Notes under the pieces: model-generated
Database searches by the model: none
What the model was told of the DNA's origin: nothing
The model's input: the letters and a program-made list of their open reading frames with translations, nothing else
Translations under genes and position numbers: made by a program
Shown here: positions 1-5,094 of the stretch, in pieces
Numbering within the stretch: position 1 is the first letter of the stretch
Layout of the letters: the number at the start of each line of letters is the position of its first letter
Assembly (NCBI GenBank): GCA_009779205.1
Contig: WRER01000064.1
Coordinates: 1 to 5,978, forward strand
Direction of reading: 5' to 3'
DNA length: 5,978 nt
DNA from: Methanobacteriota archaeon
Lineage (GTDB): Archaea > Halobacteriota > Methanomicrobia > Methanomicrobiales > Methanospirillaceae

Positions 1-79
1 AAATTAAAAGTGGCGTCCTTGTACAACCATAGGTGCACCTTCTGGTTTCCGGACAGGTTTAATAAGCGATACAAAAGAA

Positions 80-151
80 GGCCAGGACCGGGAATTGAAC
101 CCAGATCGAGGGAACCACAATCCCCTAGGATGGCCATTACCCCACCCTGGC
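80..151 (-). tRNA. tRNA-His (anticodon GTG)
   Basis: Read on the minus strand, the gene folds into a complete cloverleaf. The 7-bp acceptor pairs GCCAGGG with TCCTGGC and ends in a G-U pair. U8 and A14 are present, GG lies in the D-loop, and the anticodon stem is GGGGA/TCCCT. The loop TTGTGGT places GTG at 34-36. The T-arm is CTGGG-TTCAATT-CCCGG. The D-stem is weak: a G10-U25 pair, frequent in archaea, and a T-T mismatch at 13-22. The discriminator base is C73, the identity base for tRNA-His in bacteria and archaea. No 3' CCA is encoded. The base before G1 is T, so the extra G-1 typical of tRNA-His is not encoded and must be added after transcription. A T-rich stretch, TTCTTTT (minus strand, 79-73), directly follows and could terminate transcription. 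The amino acid assignment is firm. Confidence 0.96.
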
Positions 152-180
152 AAGATCCACTAATATGTTCATATTCTCTT

Positions 181-190
181 CTTTTATAGG
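181..190 (-). promoter_or_regulatory. TATA box of the tRNA-His gene
   Basis: The minus strand reads CCTATAAAAG, a good archaeal TATA box. Its centre is about 34 bp upstream of the tRNA 5' end, which predicts a transcript start a few bases before the mature tRNA. The 152-269 interval is a divergent intergenic region, so the DUF5350 promoter must lie in the same stretch on the other strand. Confidence 0.65.
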
Positions 191-206
191 TATCGAAAAT
201 GGGATC

Positions 207-218
207 AGTAATGTTACT
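207..218. repeat. Short palindrome upstream of the DUF5350 gene
   Basis: AGTAA-TG-TTACT is a perfect inverted repeat with 5-bp arms in the divergent intergenic region, about 50 bp before the DUF5350 start. A TATA-like CTTATACC lies just downstream at 231-238. The placement would suit a small operator, but palindromes this short occur by chance and no regulator is encoded nearby. Confidence 0.2.
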
Positions 219-269
219 CACTCCAACAGGCTTATACCTATTTGAATGGGACTACTATAGGAGTTTCAT

Positions 270-590
270 ATGGGTAAAACAGGAACAGTAGCATGGGTAC
301 AAGTAAAAGGAACAAAAGGTCAGATTAGACTTGTCCCCCGTAAAGAGTCAAATCATAAAAAACCAGGCCCAAACCAACGTTTTAAGAGAACATCTGCCAT
401 TAAAAAATTCGAACGGGCAAGTGCAGAGCCACGTGGCGGTGGGCGCGGTGGAAATTCTCGTGGCGGTGGACGTGGCGGTGGACGTGGTGGAAACAGTGGT
501 GGGCGTGGACAACCTGCAGATCTTCGCACCATGGCTGCGCGACGCCGAGTACCCAGACCCAAATCAATGATCATGGGAGCCAAGAAATAG
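270..590 (+). CDS. DUF5350 family protein with an Arg-Gly-Gly-rich segment
   Basis: This is a small, very basic protein of 106 residues. Residues 1-47 (MGKTGTVAWVQVKGTKGQIR onward, then many Lys/Arg) and the C-terminal block (about 84-106, containing MAARRRVPRPKSMI) match my recollection of DUF5350, an uncharacterised methanogen family. Between these ends, residues 55-80 consist almost only of Arg and Gly with two Asn-Ser pairs, forming RGG/RGGG repeats. Such segments commonly bind RNA or other nucleic acids, so a nucleic-acid-binding or ribosome-associated role is plausible, but this is inference. The start is supported by AGGAG at 259-263, 6 bases before the ATG. The gene stands alone between the divergent tRNA gene and a 76-bp gap. 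The RGG DNA is GC-rich and repetitive, unlike its flanks, which suggests growth by repeat slippage. No membrane segment or signal peptide is seen. Confidence 0.8.
   Translation: MGKTGTVAWVQVKGTKGQIRLVPRKESNHKKPGPNQRFKRTSAIKKFERASAEPRGGGRGGNSRGGGRGGGRGGNSGGRGQPADLRTMAARRRVPRPKSMIMGAKK
432..511 (+). repeat. Imperfect 12-bp tandem repeats encoding RGG motifs
   Basis: The unit CGTGGCGGTGGA occurs twice in perfect tandem at 459-470 and 471-482. A one-base variant lies at 432-443, and degenerate copies follow (CGTGGTGGAAAC from 483). Each unit encodes Arg-Gly-Gly-Gly in frame. Because the unit is a multiple of three, copy-number changes by slippage would keep the reading frame. Confidence 0.75.
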
Positions 591-600
591 ATATATTGCC

Positions 601-633
601 TGATATGAAGTTTTCAACAGATACCTCATATCA
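601..633. repeat. Inverted repeat between the DUF5350 gene and the next gene
   Basis: TGATATGA (601-608) and TCATATCA (626-633) form a perfect 8-bp inverted repeat with a 17-base loop, starting 11 bases after the DUF5350 stop. It is AT-rich and not followed by a T-run, so it is a weak terminator candidate. The right arm also overlaps an AT-rich stretch that could serve as the TATA element of the gene at 667. It could therefore be an operator, an mRNA 3' structure or chance. Confidence 0.3.
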
Positions 634-666
634 TATTACAAAAACGTTTAATGAGATATCATAGAT

Positions 667-1032
667 ATGGATGCTAAATGTGCTGTATTGGCATTTCAAC
701 ATGGAGAGCGATTGAAATCTGAATTTATATTGCTTTCTCAACTGCTGACAACGTGTTCTGCACTGAAAGGGGAGAAGCGGGTAGGCGCACGTATAATTCT
801 TGATCAATGCATAAATACAATAGGTCTTGATCTCCTCCAGGCATCTCGCGATTGTAACGAAGACGAGCGCGCAGAGCTTGACCTGGCACGCACTGCACTT
901 GATCAGATCTCCATTTATTTAGATCGTGGTGAAATTGAGCAGGCAATAGAACAAGCCGGATGTGCTATCAGTGCTGCAACCACTGTGGCCTCTCACGGAT
1001 GGCAGGGACTTGTTCAACATGGATATTTCTGA
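667..1032 (+). CDS. Hypothetical protein, 121 residues, overlapping the nitroreductase gene
   Basis: I do not recognise this family. The 121-residue product looks soluble and mostly helical, with no signal peptide or membrane span. Residues about 65-105 (DERAELDLARTALDQISIYL, then RGEIEQAIEQ and Ala-rich sequence) look like two amphipathic helices. Five cysteines (5, 30, 48, 63 and 98) are scattered and form no CxxC pair. I see no catalytic signature. The ATG at 667 has no clear ribosome binding site; an AT-rich TATA-like stretch at 627-637 would give a very short or absent leader, as is common in archaea. The gene ends 14 bp inside the nitroreductase gene in a different frame, so the two are probably cotranscribed and perhaps translationally coupled. 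That overlap and the lack of internal stops are the main evidence that it is real. Confidence 0.7.
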   Translation: MDAKCAVLAFQHGERLKSEFILLSQLLTTCSALKGEKRVGARIILDQCINTIGLDLLQASRDCNEDERAELDLARTALDQISIYLDRGEIEQAIEQAGCAISAATTVASHGWQGLVQHGYF

Positions 1033-1552
1033 AATCTCTTCTTTTTTCGCCACCCGACGGACAGTTCGGCACTACGATGAACACGGCATCCCTGATGACA
1101 TACTATCCCACATACTTGCAACAACTCGCACCATTCCCAGTGCAGGAGCACTTGAATCTTGGGATGCAGTAATTATACGAGATGAGGGTGTCAAAGAAGC
1201 ATTGTATGATGCTAGTTTTTCACAGGAGCATATTCTTTCTGCTCCAGTCATTTTAGTTGTGTGTGCAAATTACATTCGATCGATGTCACGTTTTGCCGAA
1301 GAAGGGATCATGTATGCAATCGAAGAAGCAACCATTGCGGCAACATATATGATGCTTGCAGCGCATTCCACCGGTATTTCAAGCTGTTGGACTGGTAGCT
1401 TTGATCCTGTAGAAGTACGTGAAACCTTACTTTTGCCAGAACATGTCCGCCCGATTGTATTATTAACACTTGGGTACGCATCAGCTATCCCTTCTGCATG
1501 CGAACGCATGGATACCTCTGAACACTTCCATACAGACTATTGGAATGTGTGA
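1019..1552 (+). CDS. Nitroreductase family protein (FMN-dependent oxidoreductase)
   Basis: This 177-residue protein has the nitroreductase fold signatures in order. RRTVRHYD at 13-20 is the phosphate-binding Arg motif of FMN. Next come IPDDILSHIL (24-33), PSAGALESW (40-48), and the helix IEEATIAATYMMLAAHSTGI (101-120). SSCWTGSFDPVEVRETL (121-137) and VLLTLGYA (147-154) close the domain. The length is typical of the short, single-domain members, which act as dimers with FMN at the interface and reduce diverse substrates using NAD(P)H or, in some archaea, possibly F420H2. The true substrate cannot be read from sequence. The usual PSAGNxQPW motif is changed to PSAGALESW. I chose the ATG at 1019 because homology begins there and AGGGA lies at 1004-1008; a start at 962 would add 19 unrelated residues inside the upstream gene. 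It overlaps that gene by 14 bp. Confidence 0.93.
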   Translation: MDISEISSFFATRRTVRHYDEHGIPDDILSHILATTRTIPSAGALESWDAVIIRDEGVKEALYDASFSQEHILSAPVILVVCANYIRSMSRFAEEGIMYAIEEATIAATYMMLAAHSTGISSCWTGSFDPVEVRETLLLPEHVRPIVLLTLGYASAIPSACERMDTSEHFHTDYWNV

Positions 1553-1628
1553 TTGTGATTTCTCATTGTACAGTTTCACAGACCTATCAGTTGTACCCAT
1601 TCCCATTGCATACATGTGTAGAAACAAA

Positions 1629-1634
1629 GGAGGT
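1629..1634 (+). promoter_or_regulatory. Strong Shine-Dalgarno site deciding the DUF555 start
   Basis: AAAGGAGGT, with core GGAGGT at 1629-1634, matches the anti-Shine-Dalgarno sequence closely. Three starts follow it. ATG at 1636 and GTG at 1638 hit stops within one and two codons, leaving the ATG at 1646 (11-base spacing) as the only productive start. Confidence 0.7.
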
Positions 1635-1645
1635 AATGTGATATA

Positions 1646-1993
1646 ATGACAGATTATCAAGTAATTCTCGAATCTGCATGGTATATACGAGACGTGCAGT
1701 CTATTGACGATGCAATTGGCATTGCGATAAGCGAAGCTGGAAAGCGATTAAACCCAACTGCAAAGTTTGTTGATGTAGAGACTGGTTTTCTTTCCTGTCC
1801 TTACTGTTCAGAAGAACTTCCAGCATCACTTTTAATAGCGAATACAGCATTTGTAGGGCTTCGCATGGAAATGAAAGTTTTCAATGCAGAATCACCAGAA
1901 CATGCTGGAAAGATTGCCAGAAAAACAATAGGCCGTGCCCTTCAAAATATCCCACTTGATGTTATCGAAGTCACCGAACTCAGTAAAAAGTAG
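1646..1993 (+). CDS. DUF555 / UPF0212 family protein
   Basis: This 115-residue protein matches the UPF0212 (DUF555) family of methanogens and related archaea, whose function is not established. Recognisable family features are [14 protein letters not shown] near the N-terminus, [17 protein letters not shown] (21-37), a single CPYC pair (Cys51 and Cys54) and the conserved block [20 protein letters not shown] (64-83). [15 protein letters not shown] and LDVIEVTEL close the protein. The CxxC could be half of a zinc or iron site completed by dimerisation (inference). The protein is soluble, of full family length, and has a strong ribosome binding site. It probably opens an operon: 93 bp separate it from the nitroreductase gene, but only 21 bp separate it from the PfkB kinase gene. 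Those 93 bp contain no clear TATA box, so cotranscription with the nitroreductase gene is not excluded. Confidence 0.9.
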   Translation: MTDYQVILESAWYIRDVQSIDDAIGIAISEAGKRLNPTAKFVDVETGFLSCPYCSEELPASLLIANTAFVGLRMEMKVFNAESPEHAGKIARKTIGRALQNIPLDVIEVTELSKK

Positions 1994-2014
1994 AGGGTAA
2001 GATAGAGGATAGGC

Positions 2015-2944
2015 ATGAATTATTGGTCATATGAAGGAGAGGCAGATAGAATAGCAGTTGTTGGGCATACTGCATTTGATCACATCTGTAAAACACCCTA
2101 TCTCCCTCCTCCAGATGGTTCTGCCCCCGTTGTTAAGCGAGATCTTTTATTTGGGGGAGGTGCTGCGAATATTGCAACAGGCATTGCAATGCTTGGTCAG
2201 CAAGCAACACTTGTAAGTGCTGTCGGTAATGATTTTGCAGGAAGTGCATATGAGAAAAAAATGCAAAATCTCGGCATTTTCATGGAAAGCTACCACGTGC
2301 AAAGTGAACATACAGCAACAGCTTTCATATTTACCGATGATGATGGAAAGCAGATGACTTTTTTTGAATGGGGTGCATCGCGTGCATTTGCAGAGAACAA
2401 ACCATCTTCTTTTCCATTTGTGCATATGGCAACAGCAGATCCTATATATAATGTACATGTCGCCCACCTTGCTTCTTTTTCTTCATTTGATCCCGGGCAG
2501 GATGTTCTGTTATATACTGCCGACCATCTGAAATCACTTTTGAGCTGTATTGATATACTCATTGCAAATCGGCATGAGTATGATACTATGTGCCAGACTA
2601 TGACCTGTACACGACAAGATATTGCAGAAAAAGTTCCTCTTGCGATTGAAACATTGAGTGGAGATGGAAGCATTCTCCGTATACATGGAGATGAGATTCA
2701 CATTCCAGCAATTTCTGTTGAGAGGGTAGATCCAAGTGGAGCAGGGGATGCATATCGGGCTGGATTTCTAAGCGCGTGCATTCAGGGATATGATGTTGTA
2801 ACGTGTGCGCAGATAGGCACAGTAACAGCTTCATTTGTCGTTTCCGGTATTGGATGTCAGACAAACCAGTGTGACTGGATGACAATGCAAGAACGGTACG
2901 AGACTGTATTTGGAACACTTCCACGTCCTCCACGAACTCTTTGA
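2015..2944 (+). CDS. PfkB/ribokinase family sugar or nucleoside kinase
   Basis: This 309-residue kinase of the ribokinase fold transfers a phosphate from ATP or ADP to a sugar or nucleoside hydroxyl in the cytoplasm. The N-terminal strand RIAVVGHTAFDHI (12-24) leads to the substrate-binding signature GGGAANIATGIAMLG (47-61). NRHE (185-188) fits the NxxE motif involved in Mg/phosphate binding, and TLSGDGS (213-219) is the usual Gly turn before the nucleotide site. DPSGAGDAYRAGFLSA (239-254) is the C-terminal PfkB signature, with the anion hole GAG and catalytic base Asp245. All catalytic elements are intact and the length is normal. The substrate cannot be assigned: archaeal members phosphorylate nucleosides, ribose or other sugars. 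GAGG at 2005-2008, 6 bases before the ATG, supports the start. It sits 21 bp after the DUF555 gene and 36 bp before the DUF2070 gene. Confidence 0.92.
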   Translation: MNYWSYEGEADRIAVVGHTAFDHICKTPYLPPPDGSAPVVKRDLLFGGGAANIATGIAMLGQQATLVSAVGNDFAGSAYEKKMQNLGIFMESYHVQSEHTATAFIFTDDDGKQMTFFEWGASRAFAENKPSSFPFVHMATADPIYNVHVAHLASFSSFDPGQDVLLYTADHLKSLLSCIDILIANRHEYDTMCQTMTCTRQDIAEKVPLAIETLSGDGSILRIHGDEIHIPAISVERVDPSGAGDAYRAGFLSACIQGYDVVTCAQIGTVTASFVVSGIGCQTNQCDWMTMQERYETVFGTLPRPPRTL

Positions 2945-2980
2945 AATTACTGTCCAACATAACTTTCATACCAATGAAAC

Positions 2981-4741
2981 ATGACCACTGATAAGCCATC
3001 CCATACCCACAGTTCTGCGCAAGTTGAGGAGTTTTCGAAGTATCTCTTTTCCGCTCCGAGTTGGCGTGGATCGCTTGCATTGATCCTTGTCATTGGAATC
3101 ATCATTGAATTAATTTCCTGGAGAATGAGCCCGGGATATCAATCATTTGGAGTATATGGCTTCATCATCCCTGGGATCTCAACAATTGTACTTACCACAT
3201 TCACCGTGAGTCTGTTTCACAAGCCAATGCCCTGGAATCGTTCTGCCCTGATTGCAGCAGGGTGTACTGTAGTTGCAGCGATTATGTGCGCAATTGGATT
3301 AATTATCTCTCGAGATCTTCTCTTATTTGCGTATGCAACGGCACTTGGAGTGATTTTTGCATTACGATTACTTATTTTAATCTCTGTTGCAGATAATCAC
3401 CTCATTCATATGCTTATTCCTGCGGTAAACCAAAGTATAATTGGTTTTTTTGGAGTATGGTGGTTGGTGAAGGATCCTACCTTTGCTTGGACTACTCTTA
3501 CCTCTTTGGTTTTCTTTGGTCTGTCTGCATGTTCCATCAGCTGGTTTATAAACGCCCCACTGAAACGAGCATACCGTATCAGTGGTACTGGCTTTTTAAA
3601 CGCTTTTTTTGCTCATCTTACCGATGGGTCAAAAGATCTGGAAGAGTATTTTCGAGAGATTGGAGAGGAAGCCTTTGTACCTCAGGTAAGTCTTTTTTTT
3701 CATCGCGAACATGCACGAGATCTTATTTTTACTATTCCAAACCTACACCCTGGTCCCCTTGGAGAGATAGGAGGAGGTAACTTCCCAATGGAGATGCGCA
3801 GCAGATTTGAAGAAGAGATAATGGTTGCACACGGTTGTGCGACTCATGATCTCAATCTTGTCGCTGCCGATGAGATCGATAAGGTGATTGATGCCATCAA
3901 TAATACACGTAAATCATGTGTATATCAACATATTGCGTCGAGATGCAACCGAGTTACTTCCGGCTCAGTCTCAATGATGTATCAGAGGTTTGGGGATACG
4001 CTGCTGCTTGTAAGCACCAGATCTCCCGACAAAACAGAAGATATTGAGTTTAGTATCGGGCATGCTATCATGTGTGAAGGTCATCGAATCACACCAAATA
4101 TCGGGTTTGTCGATGCTCACAACTCTATCGGCGATGAGATTGGAGTGATATTACCAGGAACAAGGATTGCGCATGAATATTTTACTGGCGCTCGGTCAGC
4201 ATTTGACGCCTGGGATACCTTACCTGTTGCACCATTTGAAATCGGTTATGCACATGTCCAGCTTCCATTTGGAAGAAAAGATGGCTTTGGAGACATCGGA
4301 GTTCAAGTAATGGTTGTGTCTGTTTCAGATCAAAAAACAGCATACGTGCTGATTGACGGAAATAACATGAATACTGGCGTTCGTGAGACATTGCGTGATC
4401 TTGTGCTTTCAGTAGTTGACGAAGCAGAGATAATGACAACTGATACTCATGTAGTCAATACAGTCTCTGGAAAGAATCCTATTGGATATCATGTGCCAGC
4501 AGATGATTTTTCAAAATACATACTTGAGGCTACAAACCGTGCCATAGCAGATCTCCGTTCATCAACAGTAGCTGGCACAACCGCCTCATGTGAATCTGTT
4601 ATTGTGTTTGGGTCAAATAGTATTGCACAACTTGCAAGCATTGCAAATACAATCTTACTGTACATTATCCCGATTAGTTTTGGTATACTGGTATCCACTT
4701 TCCTTTTACTCATTATTGCGTATTGGGTTTTATTGATGTAA
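2981..4741 (+). CDS. DUF2070 family integral membrane protein
   Basis: This 586-residue protein fits DUF2070, an archaeal membrane family of unknown function. Six probable membrane segments lie at about 31-47, 57-79, 89-110, 113-136, 143-163 and 170-190, and a seventh near 556-584 closes the protein. Basic residues after segments 2 (K81, R87) and 6 (K195, R196, R199) put the large domain (191-555) in the cytoplasm by the positive-inside rule. That domain carries a series of His/Asp/Gly motifs: NLHPGPLGEIGGGNFP (254-269), HGCATHDLNL (284-293), GFVDAHNS (375-382), DGNNMNTG (459-466) and TDTHVVNTVSG (487-497). They look like a metal-bound active site, but this is inference. There is no clear ribosome binding site. 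The ATG at 2974 stops after five codons, so 2981 is the likely start. It is the last gene of the DUF555-kinase-DUF2070 group. Confidence 0.9.
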   Translation: MTTDKPSHTHSSAQVEEFSKYLFSAPSWRGSLALILVIGIIIELISWRMSPGYQSFGVYGFIIPGISTIVLTTFTVSLFHKPMPWNRSALIAAGCTVVAAIMCAIGLIISRDLLLFAYATALGVIFALRLLILISVADNHLIHMLIPAVNQSIIGFFGVWWLVKDPTFAWTTLTSLVFFGLSACSISWFINAPLKRAYRISGTGFLNAFFAHLTDGSKDLEEYFREIGEEAFVPQVSLFFHREHARDLIFTIPNLHPGPLGEIGGGNFPMEMRSRFEEEIMVAHGCATHDLNLVAADEIDKVIDAINNTRKSCVYQHIASRCNRVTSGSVSMMYQRFGDTLLLVSTRSPDKTEDIEFSIGHAIMCEGHRITPNIGFVDAHNSIGDEIGVILPGTRIAHEYFTGARSAFDAWDTLPVAPFEIGYAHVQLPFGRKDGFGDIGVQVMVVSVSDQKTAYVLIDGNNMNTGVRETLRDLVLSVVDEAEIMTTDTHVVNTVSGKNPIGYHVPADDFSKYILEATNRAIADLRSSTVAGTTASCESVIVFGSNSIAQLASIANTILLYIIPISFGILVSTFLLLIIAYWVLLM

Positions 4742-4754
4742 CGTTACTATTCAC

Positions 4755-4783
4755 CCCTTATTTTTTAGCCGTCAAAATGAGGG
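4755..4783 (+). terminator. Hairpin with T-run after the DUF2070 gene
   Basis: CCCTTATTTT (4755-4764) pairs with AAAATGAGGG (4774-4783) over 10 bp, including one G-U pair, around a 9-base loop. The left arm and loop contain a T-rich tract (TTATTTTTT, 4758-4766) of the kind that terminates transcription in archaea. It begins 14 bases past the DUF2070 stop, so it most likely ends that operon. Because it abuts the transposase promoter it could instead belong to the left end of the insertion element. Confidence 0.45.
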
Positions 4784-4801
4784 AAAAGATCTTTATATAT
4801 A
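4784..4801 (+). promoter_or_regulatory. BRE and TATA box of the transposase gene
   Basis: AAAAGAT followed by TTTATATATA (4792-4801) is the best archaeal promoter in the window, with an A-rich BRE directly upstream of the TATA box. The ATG at 4819 lies only about 23 bases from the TATA centre and no ribosome binding site precedes it, so the message is probably leaderless or nearly so. Confidence 0.65.
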
Positions 4802-4818
4802 GACATCAATATATTAGT

Positions 4819-5091
4819 ATGGAATGTTCCAGCTCTGATATTGTCTCACTTACTTCCCTGATCCACAATCTGGAAGAAAAAAACAAAGAACTGGAAGAAA
4901 TCATCAAAAAACAGGCAGAAACTATCCTTCATCTTCAATCCCGCATAATTGAACTTGAAGCTCGTCTTGGGTTACATAGCGCTAACAGCAATTTTCCTCC
5001 TTCGCGTGACATTGCTTCCCCTCCCAAACCCGTTAATCTTCGCACAAAAAGCGGTAAAAAGGCTGGTGGTCAAAAAAACGTAAAGGGGTAA
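4819..5091 (+). CDS. IS66 transposase, N-terminal reading frame (90 residues, ends before a -1 shift)
   Basis: The frame encodes the N-terminal part of an IS66 TnpC transposase. Residues about 11-50 (LTSLIHNLEEKNKELEEIIK onward to ELEARLGL) form a leucine-zipper-like coiled coil. SANSNFPPSRD (54-64) is the characteristic NSSNSSKPPS-type linker, and TKSGKKAGGQK (76-86) matches the basic KxGGQxGHKG motif. The frame then ends at TAA (5089-5091) after GGQKNVKG, in the middle of that motif, while homologous sequence continues in the -1 frame. A frame extended upstream to a TTG at 4723 would overlap the DUF2070 end and has no homology. ATG 4819 is placed just after a strong TATA box. Translated alone, the product would be a coiled-coil peptide without catalytic residues, which could conceivably act as an inhibitor. 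Confidence 0.85.
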   Translation: MECSSSDIVSLTSLIHNLEEKNKELEEIIKKQAETILHLQSRIIELEARLGLHSANSNFPPSRDIASPPKPVNLRTKSGKKAGGQKNVKG

Positions 5092-5094
5092 CCC
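5073..5094 (+). promoter_or_regulatory. Candidate -1 ribosomal frameshift site
   Basis: In the frame of the N-terminal ORF the bases 5073-5079 read A AAA AAC, a canonical X XXY YYZ slippery heptamer. Five bases downstream GGG-GTAA-CCC (5085-5094) can form a short stem with a GNRA loop, weak for a stimulator. A -1 slip gives ...GGQKNRKGVTRT, which restores the IS66 motif at the normal length. The alternative is loss of one G from the G-run 5085-5088, since five Gs would give ...KNVKGVTRT in one frame. Confidence 0.45.

Noticed and set aside
1..189. A plus-strand frame open from base 1 to the TAG at 187-189.
   Set aside because: It runs antisense across the whole tRNA-His gene and its translation has no recognisable protein character; the openness is incidental.
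459..490. The tandem 12-bp repeats could be a CRISPR or an origin iteron array.
   Set aside because: There are no spacers, the units are directly adjacent and in frame with RGG codons, so they are coding repeats.
353..583. A minus-strand open frame with a Pro/Arg-rich translation opposite the DUF5350 gene.
   Set aside because: Its composition is just the complement of the RGG repeats and the plus-strand frame has family homology and a ribosome binding site.
962..1018. An in-frame upstream start for the nitroreductase adding 19 residues.
   Set aside because: The extra residues lie within the upstream gene, match no family sequence and precede the usual N-terminus of the family; the ATG at 1019 fits better.
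2974..2991. An ATG at 2974 just before the DUF2070 start.
   Set aside because: It is in another frame and reaches TGA after five codons.
2147..3080. Several minus-strand open frames opposite the kinase and the start of the DUF2070 gene.
   Set aside because: They are Cys/Ser/His-rich shadow translations with no start signals and lie opposite clearly conserved coding sequence.
207..4748. The palindromes at 207-218 and 4738-4747 share GTAAYGTTACT and could be copies of one operator.
   Set aside because: An 11-base match with one mismatch is expected many times by chance in 6 kb, and the second copy spans a stop codon where an operator makes little sense.
4723..4818. Upstream extension of the transposase frame to a TTG at 4723.
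   Set aside because: It would overlap the DUF2070 gene, crosses the hairpin and the TATA box, and adds residues with no IS66 similarity.
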